NCBI RefSeq assembly: GCF_964275005.1
Contig: NC_092698.1
Coordinates: forward strand, 27,728,447 to 27,792,446
DNA from: Diadema setosum
Lineage: Eukaryota; Echinodermata; Echinoidea; Diadematoida; Diadematidae
Direction of reading: 5' to 3'
DNA: 64,000 nucleotides
Shown here one piece after another: positions 11,551 to 25,700 of this stretch. Every line of letters starts with the position of its first letter. The stretch's first letter is position 1. The notes beneath the pieces were generated by a model that had not been told where the DNA came from, ran no database searches, and was given only the letters and a program-made list of their open reading frames with translations. Position numbers and translations under genes: made by a program.

Positions 11551-12219
11551 ATAAACAATGAAAACTACATAGTAGAAATGAAGTGTTCATGGCTTATAAG
11601 GCCTTTAAATGTTACAATTGCAGCCGAAGGAAAATCTATTATTGAACCATGAGTCAAATCTCAGGTACGGCTGTAGAGCTGTCTGTCAGTTGAAAGACAA
11701 GACTTTCCTTTAGGTTTCCTTAGTGATTCAGGATTTTACTAGAAAAACAAGCATTAAAGAACAAGCATAATATTGGTAACACAAATATATTGTCAGAAAA
11801 ACTAGGCAAGGTATGTTTTGAACTATTAGGAGTAAAAAATTTGTTTTTTTTTTTATTATGTGGATCAGCACCATTGTTACATAATGACAAAAATGAATAC
11901 TTGCAATTCTAGTTGGCACATTGTAAGCATGAATACTGACAATTGGCATGGAAGACTTATCCACACTGAATATTCATGTTTTCCCCCACAATATTCTTTG
12001 ATTCAATTAGAAAAAATTAGGACATTCAGTGAATTTGTCTGATCACAAGCACATAAAATATTTCTTTCCTAAAATCATGAAATGAACTAGAAATTTGCAA
12101 TAGCATTTCCTGTAGCCACTCAAGCACTCTTCACAACAGATCACTGCTGCACTTTGATGGTGAATATCAGCAACTCTAAAAAAAACCTACTTTTGCTACA
12201 TTTTTTTTAATATACTAAC
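11551..12219. other. FBXL20-like intron sequence, nothing recognised
   Basis: AT-rich sequence left of exon 3. The next FBXL20 exon was looked for here and not seen. Confidence 0.6.
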
Positions 12220-12274
12220 CTTTGATACTTGCGCACATCTGCACAGACTAACCACATCCAGATAGGAAAAAACT
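12220..12274 (-). CDS. FBXL20: FBXL20-like coding exon 3 (F-box core)
   Basis: 55 bp, acceptor ttctttgcag and donor gttagt. After the base completing the arginine codon it reads VFSYLDVVSLCRCAQVSK, almost identical to the F-box core of vertebrate FBXL2/FBXL20. It ends in phase 0; the next family exon begins with the WNVLALDG part, which was looked for and not seen to the left. Confidence 0.92.
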
Positions 12275-15200
12275 CTGCAAAGAATAGTGAGCATCAAACA
12301 ATTAGCAAATGTACACACAAGAATATTGAAGGAACATGGCAAAATATATGGTACAAGCAAATGGCAGGCAAAGCATTCATTATATTTATTTTATTTGACA
12401 TAAGTTTGTTCTTTGAATAGGAGTAAGACGTAACTAAAAATAAATTGCACATCAACTCCCATGGGTACATTAAAAACAGACGCTTGGTCTTTCTTAAACA
12501 CACGGGTACACTTCCACACATATTTCATCTATGATATTTGAGGGGTTCTTTTTCTGGGGAGGCAGATATTCTTTCAGTTGTTTATACAACTATTCATATT
12601 CAATATTTTTTCCCCATAACACTGCAATTATTTCTGACAGAAATCTTTGATTTAAACAAATCACATTCTCAGAAGAGGCAACATATTGCAAGCAATACAT
12701 TACCAAAGGCACAAACTTGAACTTTGACCTTCACATTCATTCTCTCCTGCTCCTTTACTGGGATGGTTTAATTTCAGTCTGTTCTGCCACATTGAGTACC
12801 TGTAGGCCCCTATATGCAAAGTCTACTTATAGTTCCAGCTGTCACTGGGGCTTTTAAACATTTCACCTTTGACCATATAAGGTTTTTCTGAAAATATTCA
12901 CAGCATATACACGTAGCTGTGACCTTGTCATGAAATTGTCAATTTGTCTTTAAACTCTGAGCAAATCCATTGAAGACTCTTTGGATTCTGGTGAGAAAAT
13001 TACTTTTAGCCAGTGTCTACTGACCTTTGATATTGAAATTTGATCAGTAACTCTATCATTTCAATGCAGAAATTGTCCACATATCACTTTGTATATATAC
13101 CTGTGCTATCAAACTATGAATGCCATACTGGAAATATTTTTCACCTTCATTGTAAGTAGACTATATTTATTTTTTTTTTTACCTCAACCTTTGACCTGTC
13201 AGCATAATGCAATTAACTGTTTATGTCTACCCTTTTTACAAAACTTACATTACCACTGAACATTCTCAGCTACAAATGGATAGAAAATATTATGTAATTG
13301 CCATTGTACAAATGTACATGTACCTTAGTATATCTTCCTTTGGCAATTTCTGGTTTATAAGGGCCTCCTCCTCCGTCCGAATCTGGAATGAAAATTGAAA
13401 TAGAAAAGTTGTCGTGAACATAATAACATACCTGCCAACATTTCAAGATGAACTATCTTACTCGTGGATTGCAAAAATCTTATTTCATATGCAAACTGAA
13501 GTTAAAAATCTTACTTTCGGTCAAATCTTCAGAAAATACACATGAAAGGTATATCTAAATATTTTTCAAAAATCTGATTTCTCTGACAGAAAATCTGATT
13601 TTGCTATCTTTAACGTAAAAAATCTTACTGAATCTGATAAAATCTTACTAGTTGGCAAGTATGTAATAATTGTCAACTGGGTTAATTTCAAACTACATTT
13701 CATGCTACCAAAGTGCAATTTGTCCTTAAAGGACAAGTTCACCTTCATTAACATAAGGATTGAGAGAATGTAGCAATATTAGTAGAACTCATCATTGAAA
13801 GTTTGAGGAAAATCGGACAATCCATTCAAAAGTTATGAATTTTTGAAGTTTTTGTGCAGTCACCGCTGGATGAGAGACTACTGCAGTGTATGATGTCACA
13901 TGCGTACAACAATATAAGGAAAATATAAAGAGAATTTCACAAAATTTCATCTTTTGAAAAAAGTGCACATTCCCTTGACTTGTTACTGACATATGTTATA
14001 GGTAATATTATTCCCATTATCTTTAGAAAGAGGCAAGTCAAGTGTTCTTTTATTATGCGAAAAAAAGTGAGAATATGTTGAATTTTCTTTACATTTTCTT
14101 TACACTGTTGTACTCATATGACATTACGAACCTTAGTAGTCTCCTCATCCAGCGGTTCCAACACAAAAATCTTTAAAATTCATAACTTTTGCAATGATTG
14201 TCCAATTTTTCTCAAACTTTCACTGATGTGTTCTACTAATATTGCTGCATTCTCTCAATCCTTATGTTTATGAAGGTGAACTTGTCCTTCAAAACACTTT
14301 TGACAGGGAGCCACTACTTTCTCACAAAATTACTACATTGTGCCCTTCATAAGTACAGTGTACTTTGATCATATTAATTGATTATTCACACTGACCTTGA
14401 AGATCGGCTCTCTAACCCTCTCTGCAACAAAGAGAATATCATCAAATTTATTTTTACCCATTTCACCGACAAAAAAAAAATTTTGATTGGACTTTCCATA
14501 TGAAAGCTGGGGCCAGAAAATGTTTTTGGGTGTGTGTGTTTTTTTTTTTTTAAAGCCAAATCTACAATAAGACATGTCACCTTGAGCTTGGATCTTTCAC
14601 TGCTACCATTTTTGGCAACATATGTTTATTTATGTCTATCCTTCTCAGCCAAAGTCAAGACTACATATGTATGTACTCTGTGTATTAAGAGAATGTACAA
14701 GTTATTTGTGCCAGTGCTCACAAACTCCTTGGCAATTGCTGACCACTAATAGACAACTTTACACTGAAACTGGTGACTTTAATTCTGTTTCAAGCATATG
14801 AATGCGTTTCTGGCGCGCAAGCACTGGATGGTAGATCCAACATTGTACCACTCACTTTGATGTTGCAATGACTATTAAAATCCCCTTTGTCCCTTGATGT
14901 CATCAGTGCTAAATTATTCTTACAAAACTATACAACTTTAAGGATACAGATTTTTTATATTTTTTTTTTATTTTTTTTTTTATTATTATTTTTTTTTTTT
15001 AAATAGGGGGAGTATCATGGAAATTTATGTTCAGGTCAATGGAGAGTTGTGAGGTTATGACATTAACTACCTAAATTTGGATATTTTGTTGAGACTAATA
15101 ATGTTATGGTTTCATGAAAACATGAGAAACATGAAATGACCTTTATCTTACCTTATCATAATCTTTATCATAGAGTCTGATAATTACATGTATGAAACCT

Positions 15201-16318
15201 CTAGTGTTCTGTATAATTTAATTTTATTCATTAAAGCCAACTAGGGCATGGTGTGGAAATGACCAATTATAAATACACATGAACAGGTTTAAAACAGGCT
15301 TGACACTGCTGGCATCAACAGCCATTACTCTTTCCCACCCCTACACCGTACCATGATACACAAGACCTCATAGCAATCATTCCCAGTTGAGAGATCAGAT
15401 CTAAACTTTCTGTACAACGGTTACATGGTTATATACTCTTTATTTTTAGACATTAATTCCTGCACATTATCTTGCCTTGATAGAGTTGCTGTCGATAAGC
15501 CTCATGTCAAAGAGAAATCAGGAGATAACAGAATACAGAGTGCACAAGAAAATTATCTAATAAAAGAGGATTAATGTTACTTCAGATACACAGTGTATTG
15601 TATGAGGCAAATGCCACTTGATGTCTCGCCTAGCACATCGCACTTTGTGATTAGAGTGTTTTTCAATGTTAGTTCATTGCCCATTTGACCTTTTACTTTA
15701 TCTGACTTTGCCAATATTTTAACTTGAAAGGCATCTTTAAATAATGTACCTGTTGTGTGAGTTTTGTGGTCACTGCTCAAAGCTGTGGTAAGTTTAAAAA
15801 CATATTATAATATTATTATAGTGTTTATAAGGATAAGTTCATTGACATTTTGACCTTTGACCTTGTAGGCATTCACAACTATTTGATCCTGAATGGCATC
15901 TGTAAGTGGTACCTGTGGGGTGAATTTGGTTGTCACAGCTCAAAGCTGTGGAAAGCTGTTGAGAGTACAACACAATACTAAGCTATCTCTACATAGTGCT
16001 TATCTGGTGAAGTTCATTGACCATTTGACCTTTGAACTAGTCAGATTTCACCCCATATTCAAACTTGATAGGCATCTTTAGGTTATGTAGGCCTACAATG
16101 TACCTGTGGTGTGAATTTGGTGGTCAGCTCAAATCTGTGGAAAGTTATTGAGAATACACCACAATACTGTGAGCATCCAGTGCTTTATTTATCAGGGAAT
16201 GTTCATTGACACTTTGACCTTTGACCTTGTCAGCCTTCACCTATTACAATGTATGCCAAATTCTCGCACTTTCTCTACTGAATCTCTTACCATAAAGGCA
16301 AATATGATAATTGTGTGT

Positions 16319-16350
<32 letters not shown>

Positions 16351-19300
16351 ATTAAGAGGGAAAAAAGGGAGTGGGCTGAAGTACTTCTCTAAAAATAAAT
16401 ACAAGTGTGTATGTACATTATGGAATCATACTCTGTTGCAAGATTGTATGTTACAGTGTATGTACAAAATGTATTTCTAAAGTATATCTAGGCTTATGCT
16501 TTACCTGCTTATAAGAAACTAAAAGTCATAATCAATATGGCACACACATACATGTATAAAGCAACAATTTACTCAGGCATTGTGTGTGTGTACCTCTAAA
16601 CATTGTGACACCCAATAACAATCAAGGTCACACAAATGCAATTCTATGACTTCGGGCCCTTTCTCACTTCCATGACTAATCTCCCTTCCCCTCGTAGGTT
16701 ATTTTCTTTGTTAAGAAGACTGACATGAAATGAACTCATGAACAACTGTGCACAAACACAATAAACAAACACAAGTCATCTTTCCTTTAGGTTTTCTTGT
16801 GGTATTTGACAAAAGCACCTGCAGTGTATAACAGTGGAAACAAACTTCCTCCTCTGGCCACAATTTGCCATCTTCGGGGAATATATTACAATCCCTTCAC
16901 AGTAGGGGTTCAACATATACGTACAGTATTTATGGCATCTGACTCACAGCTGCTGAATAAACATGAGGGAGTTGGGACACACTGAATATAAGAAGGCTGA
17001 ACACAAAGAGAGGAGAAGCTTAAATCTGTAAATGTGTGTGAGTTTTACAAACTGGTCGAGTGCCTACTATCTCCCCTGGAACACAATCAATGAACATTCA
17101 CTCTCATGGAAGTCAGATAGGAATATAAAAGGGCACAGTTCTACCTTTTTAGAAGCATATCTCTTCCATTCCAATGGACTGTCCTCACTTTTTTTTTTTT
17201 TTTTTTTGGGGGGGGGGGGGATCAATATTTTAAAGAAATAAATGGAACAGTGCTCAATAAAGATTAAGTAAATATGACCACCACCTGAAACTTCGAAGTA
17301 CAAAGAGCAAATGACAAATTTTCATTCATTTAAAAGTAGGGAATCCCATTTGCATGCCTTAAATGAATAGTTGTATAAATACAGTGGTAGGTTGAAGAGA
17401 GTATCATTTTAGAAACTCCCATAAAGTATTGAAAGTGGAAGGTAACATTTAGTACATTTTTATTGACCGTTAGATTTTGAATCGAATTTTTTTCGGGGCT
17501 CACCGTAAATTCCAGTACATTACTAGGCTACCTTTGCAGACCCATGCACTGCATGTGTGTCCATCATGTATATTTTGTGAAGAAAGTTCATCAAAACTTC
17601 CAAACATTTCTATATACATTCTTGCCACACACTCTATATGTTATTACATCAGCTCTTATACTTATAGATTTGTGTTTATAGATAAAAAATACAGAAGAGT
17701 GCAACAAAAAGGCTTAAGTGTGGCTGACACACAGAACTACTGAGTAGTTGAGTTTTGTGCATTATTCAAATTGTTGATAACTGTTGACTTCCAAATTTCT
17801 CAGCAGTGGCCTAAACAAGTCCCCTGAGGTTCATATTTAATGTTTTTCTGCATTTTGGGAGGTCTGTAAAAGGTATCCCCTACCTTTAAGAAAAGGAAAG
17901 AAAAAAAAAGCTGATGATGTAGATGACTGTGATTGTCTTGGGGGATGCAAGATGAGTGACTACTCAATTTGGCTGACCACTTGTTGGATCCATTTTCAAA
18001 AACATTATGCAAAATCCTGCACTGTTAACCAGAGGTTGAATAAAAATGTGCAACAGATCTAACTGAATTGAAAGTCATAACTTCTACTTTGAATTTGTCC
18101 TTTGATTCTTGACTTTACTTTATTTTCTTACAACTAAATACTATTTGAAGTTATTAATGCTTGCAGCAACCTTCACATTTATTCTTAAATTAGACTGGAG
18201 TTCATGCACTCCCATGATTTTGATAGACAGATGAACAGCCAGTGGTGGAGACAAAAAGTTAGAATGTTAGAGATTTCTTGAAGTCATAAACTTCAAGATA
18301 TCTAAAGTGGCATCATGGCATGATTGAGTAGCTACTGATTATCCTTTTGAAGGTATTTATGATTGCATTTCATAAAACCTTATCCATCAGAAGAAGAAAA
18401 AATTCCTAATTTTCTAGCAAAATTTCATACACTCATCACTTGATATAAATGTTAGGGTATACCCTGAATAACTTACATCCGTGTCAATTCTAAGCTGTAT
18501 GTACACATGTAGTTCACACCTAAATACACTTAATGTTGTGATAAGTGGTCAAATACACTGTCTGTTTTTATAACAGTTTGCACGAATAGGTTGCTGTACA
18601 TGTACAGCAACTGTACGGCAGAGTTCAAGTTCTATCAGAAGCAGTGTGCTCTGACCCAAGCAACTGAAAGCTGTGCACCAAAATTGTGGTACACAATGCT
18701 CAAAGTGGCTCAAACAATATTTTACCAACAAAATTTGAGATCTGCGTTGGCACCTCTACGCCACACCTCACATTGTAGTTTCAACAAATGATGACATAAA
18801 TGGTAACCCGGGGTACCAAATAAAAATCAGCCATTTTGTTGAATTATTCATTTTTTTTAAGGTTGTACCCTGGGTGCCAAAAAGTGGGAAATTATTTTGG
18901 TGTCGGAGCTAGCGCGCGCTAGCCACTGCACTGCACTACACTGCATTGCACTGAAGCAAACGCTACAGGGAATAATTTTCCTGGTATTGCATAGCAATTT
19001 GCTATGCATTTTGGTGTGACTGCTATACAAAATGTAATTTGCATAGCAGTTTCATTACACAGACCTGTATACCATTTTGTTGAAAATGTATGTCCATAGA
19101 CAAAAATTGCTATTTAATTTCAAGAAGGAAAATTATTTCCTGCGCTACTGCTAGCACAGCGTACCATGCATGCATACACATTATGTGACGTAGTACATGT
19201 ATAACATGCAGTGGCATGGGAATGACTATGTACACGCACACACAGTGCATGCATTTCTCTGCCGCTGTCCTCGAGTGGACGTGAGATGGCGCTACACAAC

Positions 19301-22300
19301 GTGGTACCCCGGGGTACTCGCTACACAACATGGTACCCCGGGGTACTGTTGTACCCCGGGGTAATGCGTGATGCATCAAATATTAGAATGGTTTGATGAA
19401 ATGTCCAAGAAGCTAAAACTGCAGAAAAATTAAATGGGGAAGATAATGTCTTCATGACTAATCTCTGAGCAATTTCTGGACAACTACTGCAACTCCTAAA
19501 GTGACTTTTCTATTTCTGGTGCAACATCACATGTGCATATCCTTTGAGTCAGTGAGATATTAAACATTATGTTTGTGTCCTTAGACATAGCTGAAGGGAA
19601 TGTACAGTACTGGTTGAGGTGAGGGTTCAGCTTGTAATGTTTTGTGAGATATTTAGAAACCACTCTATGAAATGAAAGAGCATACAATTCTATTAAAAGG
19701 GGAATCAAAAGTTTATTTGATGAAAGTCGGTTTTGAAATGACTGAGATATAAAAACAAGTTAAAACAAAGAGATCCTAATAAAAGTCGTGGGCTGTCAAT
19801 TTTATTAGGATCGCTTTTTTGGATATCTCAGTCATTTCAAGGCCAATTTTCATCAAATAAACGTTGAATCCTTCTTGAAATTACATGCTCTCTGGGGGTT
19901 TCTCAGTATCTCACCAAAAAGTTATACAGTGTGTAAACCAGAATCCTCACCTCAACCAGTACTGTACAGTCCCTTTAATCTGGGGCACTTTATTTTCTGT
20001 GGCACCTGTCAGTCACCCGTAGACAAAAAAATAAGGGCAAAGAACTATAGAGCACCTTATTCATAACTCCATAATCATAATTATATTTTAGCTTCTGAAG
20101 CTACCTTTTATATACATCTACTCACACTGACAGTGCAGTACATAAAAGTGTACATACAATGTTAAATGTTACTGTTCAATTCTACACTTGTGTGTCATCT
20201 GTTGTAACCTGTGAAGATAACAAAAAAATTAAGCTGATCATGACGAAATCGGAGAAGTGTTTAGCCTGACTCTCTGGTGACGTGAGTTAAAGGCGAGGTT
20301 GCTGCAGATCGAGACACAAAGGATTGCCAACATGTGCCAAGCTCTCTTTGTTATGTTCTTCTCGGTAAAGATACCACCTACTATTCATGACCTTTGAGCC
20401 CTAGAATGAAAGAGGTTGCAGCACACTTGGGTGTACATAGTCAACAAATGACACCAAAATCTGACATATGGTCAAAGTGCTGTGGAGTGTCAACTACAGG
20501 GAAACAGACTCAAACAGAAAAACAAAAATAATTATAAAACACAGCCATGCTTTGCATATCCCCCCATTTGGTTGACTTCACTTTACAAAGAAATTAACCA
20601 AGTGAGAAAACACAAACTATGACACACAGAATATCAGAGAAAATTACACCAGAATAAACTAAAGTAAATGATGAGTACATACTGTAGTTTATCATAGCAT
20701 ACAGTGTATATGCTGATAGACTGATCTACAGTAAGTATATGGTTTCTTTTGTCTTAGTAATAACTGACATTCTTGGCTTGAAAACAAAGAAACCATCATA
20801 CATTTAATAATTTGTACAAATGTGAGCATGTACATGTACATCTTTGATAAAACGATTAGAAATCAGTCTTCTCTTTGCAAACAGGGAAACCACACATACG
20901 CATGTACATGTACAAAATAATGAGTTCAAATGCAAAAGCAGATATCCACTTCTGTTAATTTGAGATTCCAGATTAAAGCTGCTGAAAAGCAAAGAAAATT
21001 CATTAAAATGTGTGATAATTTTGATAACTATATTTATATTCTTGTTATGAGTGTGGTATCATTGAAAAGATTGTATTTTTCTCTATTTTGATGACCTTAA
21101 AAATTTAAAATGATATTAATCTGTTTTTGCATTCAAACTCTTCAAACATACTACAGTTCATCTTTATCTCAGGTTCAAAGACACACAGCAATGCACTCTC
21201 CATATGCAAGGGCATCACAGAACACATTTAGCCTGACGTACATGTGTAGAAATGTGTCTTGAGCAGCACTATAAAGAACTGAAAAAAAAACCCACCTTAA
21301 TTACCGGTACTTTTATATCCAGATAGGAAGCTCTCTTTCATCTTACAATACTGTGAAGACATCTACATGTACATTCGATGTAATGCAACACAAGAAGTTA
21401 AAGGAAAGATGTACTCCATATCCTTACATTTGTCAGCTCTCAGCCACGCACATATTATGCTATACAAATTTATATGTACATGTACAGTGTATTTGAGTTT
21501 GAACTGTCAACCCACGAAATGCTCTCGTTCTCATGTGCCATACACCACATGTGTATATGCAAATATACATGTATGTAGTTTGGTACACATAAACAAAAAT
21601 GTACACATAGTACAGTACTGTATACGCTGTTATTTTCGCGTAGAGATATTTTTGCGCATGAGGAGGTCAAGGACATTTTCGCGAATTGACACAGAGGTCT
21701 ACCAAGCGCACTACACTTTAGCATATGGTGACATTTTCGTGTGAACATTGTTAAATTCGCGGTCCAACTCAGATCAGCAAAATTCGCAAAAATAACAGCT
21801 TATACAGTATACATGTACCAACAGGAATGCATAATAAGTTTGGGTTTGGGTGGGATGGGGACAGTTGTATACATCACTCATGCCATTCTCCTTTCACACA
21901 CAGCTTATGTAATAGGAAAACTTCTTTTCTGGGCCTTTCCTGACAGTCAATATTATGGTCATTTTGCCTCTGACGAAGATTCTGCTAGGATCGAAAGCTC
22001 AGGCCCCTTTTGACTCCAGCCAATATTATGTGTACAGTGTGTATAAAATACAAAATTGAAACCAAAGAACACTTTGGATAGAAAACTACAGTGGCTAGCA
22101 TATGGGCAAGCTATTGTGTCCACTGTACAAAGTACAAGTTATGTACTTCAGGGAATATTATATACTACTTGGTTTACAATTTCTCTCTAAGGATACCAAC
22201 TACCCCGACCTCGGTAGGTTATTAGCCCATTCTCCCTATTTAAATCTTCTTTTTGGTCATTAGTACCAGCATATCATACATGTACACATGTGAATTTGAA

Positions 22301-22664
22301 TACCCAGTGACCTCTGTATTTAGCCAGGGCTGCACACTAACCCACTTTTTCTACTGGTCTGACCTGCCTGTCGGACCAGTAGGTACACAGTTTTTTCACA
22401 CTTGCTTTACTGGTCCATTCCTGAATAAGTTACTGGTCCAACAATGATTCTTACTGGTCAGGGACCGTCGGACCAGTGCCAGTGTGCAGCATTGATTTAG
22501 CCATTCAGAACTTGACAGAAGTGAACTGTACATCGTGTCTTCCTGTATCCTGCACATACTGTACAATATACACATTATGAAATTATCTTATCTACGACTA
22601 TTTTCAAAACAGTACATTCCAGACTTCATTGCACAGTCGGAGTATAAAGCATCTTCCTACAGAC

Positions 22665-22702
<38 letters not shown>

Positions 22703-25700
22703 CCATATGATCATGACAGGGTACAAAGTGTAACTCTGTACATGTACACGCATGTTCTTTGAACAGATGTACAATGTGAAATGGAATCAAAATCAAGAAA
22801 ACTTCATCTCATCAATCAAATTAATGCTATCTTGTGTAAACCAAGTAGTGATAACTCTTAGACAGGAGTGAGATTGTATTTAGCTTGATTATTGACTAAT
22901 GCATGTGATTACCGGTATTTTACTTTTGTGTATAACGCAACTGATTGACAAATAGTCCTACACTGACATACAGTAAATCAATCTATAAATCTTGTAGTAT
23001 GATAATCTTGACATGAATTATAATGTGACTGATATCATATGGACAAAATGGCTTGTTTGTATACAATGTAAGCCATCTCAACACATATTAGGACCAGTGG
23101 TCATACTGTATGATATCTGTCAAGCTAGTTCAGCATTCAATGTGCAATGTCAATGTCAATGATGTAATCTTTCTAATTACTGCCAAGAGCTCAGATCACG
23201 GTTTCGAAAGTAACTGTAAGATACATAATATTATATGTATATGTATCTGTGTATCAGGGTAATTGCCCTCTGGAGGTAATTGCCCGGATTCGCTATTCAT
23301 GAGCATTCTTGTCCATATCTAGGCATCCCTCTCTAAGACCACGAACATACATTGTATCTTAGGATGTGATCTGTGTATTTTTTTTTTTCTCTCTCTCATG
23401 TCTAGAGCTATATGTATCTTCATGCACTTCAGGAAAACATCCCATGTGAGGTTGAATCCAAACACCCACAATGCACTTGATTCTGGGGCCTATTGCATAA
23501 TATGCCCAATTACACGTACATACGTGTAGACTGCCAAATACATGTTGTTCTCCTTTTTCTTCTTTTTCTTCTTTGTGTGGATGGAGCACAGTCCACCATC
23601 TGGTGTATAAACATTAAAGTGTATGTACTCATACTTTTTGACTGATTTGGCGCATTTTTCCCATGCGTATTTCAGGCGGACCACTTCACTTGGTTTGCAC
23701 CCTGCTCTTTTGCTGTGAATGAATGAAGCAGGATCTTTTAGATACATGGGTCATGACTCTCTCACACAAGCGACCTCCAATTCATGTTCTATCTAGGGGA
23801 CAGTGCGTTTTGCCTCTTACTGGAGGGTATGGCCTAACACACAACATCAATCAGCAAGATTCACTGGGCATCAACCATACCCGAGCCATTTGATTGCAAG
23901 GCAAACATACTGCGCATTGAGCCACCTCCCCATATATTATTATGTTTTTTTTCGTCTTTCCACTCAGTCTTTTTTCATCATATCATAACTGGGTTCTTAC
24001 AGAGCCTTGGCAGCATCTTCTTCTCCTTTGTTAAAGCTATCTCCTTCAATCCTGAAAATTCTGGCAGATATCAGGTGGTTGTGTGGCCATTTCACAGGAA
24101 TGTCTTTGCAAGAGAAGTGAAGTGTTTTATTATTATTATTTTTTTTTTTACATGCATTATGTACATTGTACAGGGTATAGTTATCCTGTAACACGGGACC
24201 AACAGCTTTAGGTGTCTTTCGAAAGACTTAGCAATGTGGATAAAGTGACATGCCAAAGGGCATTACTGTCGGGGTGGGACTCACACCTCCCACATGCGCA
24301 GAAGCCTGCGATCTTATTGCCTTGGTCTTAAACCACTCAGCCATATTAACTCCTCTGGCAAATGCACATGTGTATAAAGTTGATACTATGGAAGAGAGGT
24401 GCACAGTCAGCTGTTGGATGGGGCAGAAAAAAGCACAATGCATACAATGTGCACAGAAATTAGTGAATGTTCAAAAGAACATGCACATTGGATTAAATCA
24501 ATTACTTTTTGGACTATCACTACAGGTCAAAGAATGCACAAAGTTATCGGAAAGAGTTTCTTTTGTACCACCTATGAAAACCCTTACACAAAGTCCAGGA
24601 CTCCAGAATCCTGCATAGGCCCCATTTTCTTTTTCAAACTTTCTCACTTTAATAAGCAATATTACATGGTTGAAAATATCATTTTTAGTTCTGCCTGTAT
24701 CACACACTGTTTTGACCTGACCACAATGACACTTATTGATACTTAACATGTAGGATACAGAAGTGTATTCTGACATGTTTAAGCTTCTCAATAATGCCAA
24801 TGCAAACCAAATTCGGCTATCAATATTTAAATTATTGCCATAAATATTGTTGGACGTCTACAGAAATCGCATAGCAATTGATGCACTACATAACATTGTA
24901 CTCACCCACTACCCCCCGATACAAATGTGCATACTGTATGCCTTGCGGCGTACACACATCATCTGCTAAAGTTAGTCAACCACTCTGATTGAAAGCATCT
25001 AATGCTCCATTGGGCCCAGTTGCGAGAAAGTCTAAAAATCAAACACAACTCCCCAAGATCATTGCAACTTTGTGTTTAAACACAAGTCTGTTGCTGAAAG
25101 GATGTTCGATTTTGTACACAAATATCAAATGCAAGGTTTTGGGCAATACTCGTGTTTGATGAGAAGTTGCGTCTACTCGCAAGTCCAGTTTTTAGCAACT
25201 TGGCCACGCATGTGCGTGGCTGCCCAGCCCAGTACATGTTACAGAAACCAGCATGCACCTGACTGTAACAATTCATCTTATTTAGGCCTACTGGCTAATT
25301 TCAGCAACATGTGCGCATCCACCCAGCACACGCGCATATAGATCTATAATATGCATACAAATGATACAATGTCAATGAGTAAATTACTGAGTGAATCTTG
25401 AACTGGTAGAATCTAGCTTCATTATTTCTGCATGCACCCGGCAATGCTTATCGCAATGATTTTAGGCTTTCCAGGGGCTCGTTTCATAAAACTTGTCATC
25501 AGTGACAACTGCCACATTTCTATGACAAATTTGCTCTCAGCCAATCAGATGCAATGATTTCAGTAGCTTGTCACATCTACAATTGTATGACAACTTGTCA
25601 CTGATGACAAGTTTTGTGAAACGGGCCCCTGATTTTATCATTTATGGCCAAAGTTGCATTGTAATGACATGACATTGTACAAATTGAATTGATATTTTTC

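Noticed and set aside
24267..24350. Functional tRNA-Leu gene
   Set aside because: D and T arms deviate and the sequence continues into a SINE-like body.
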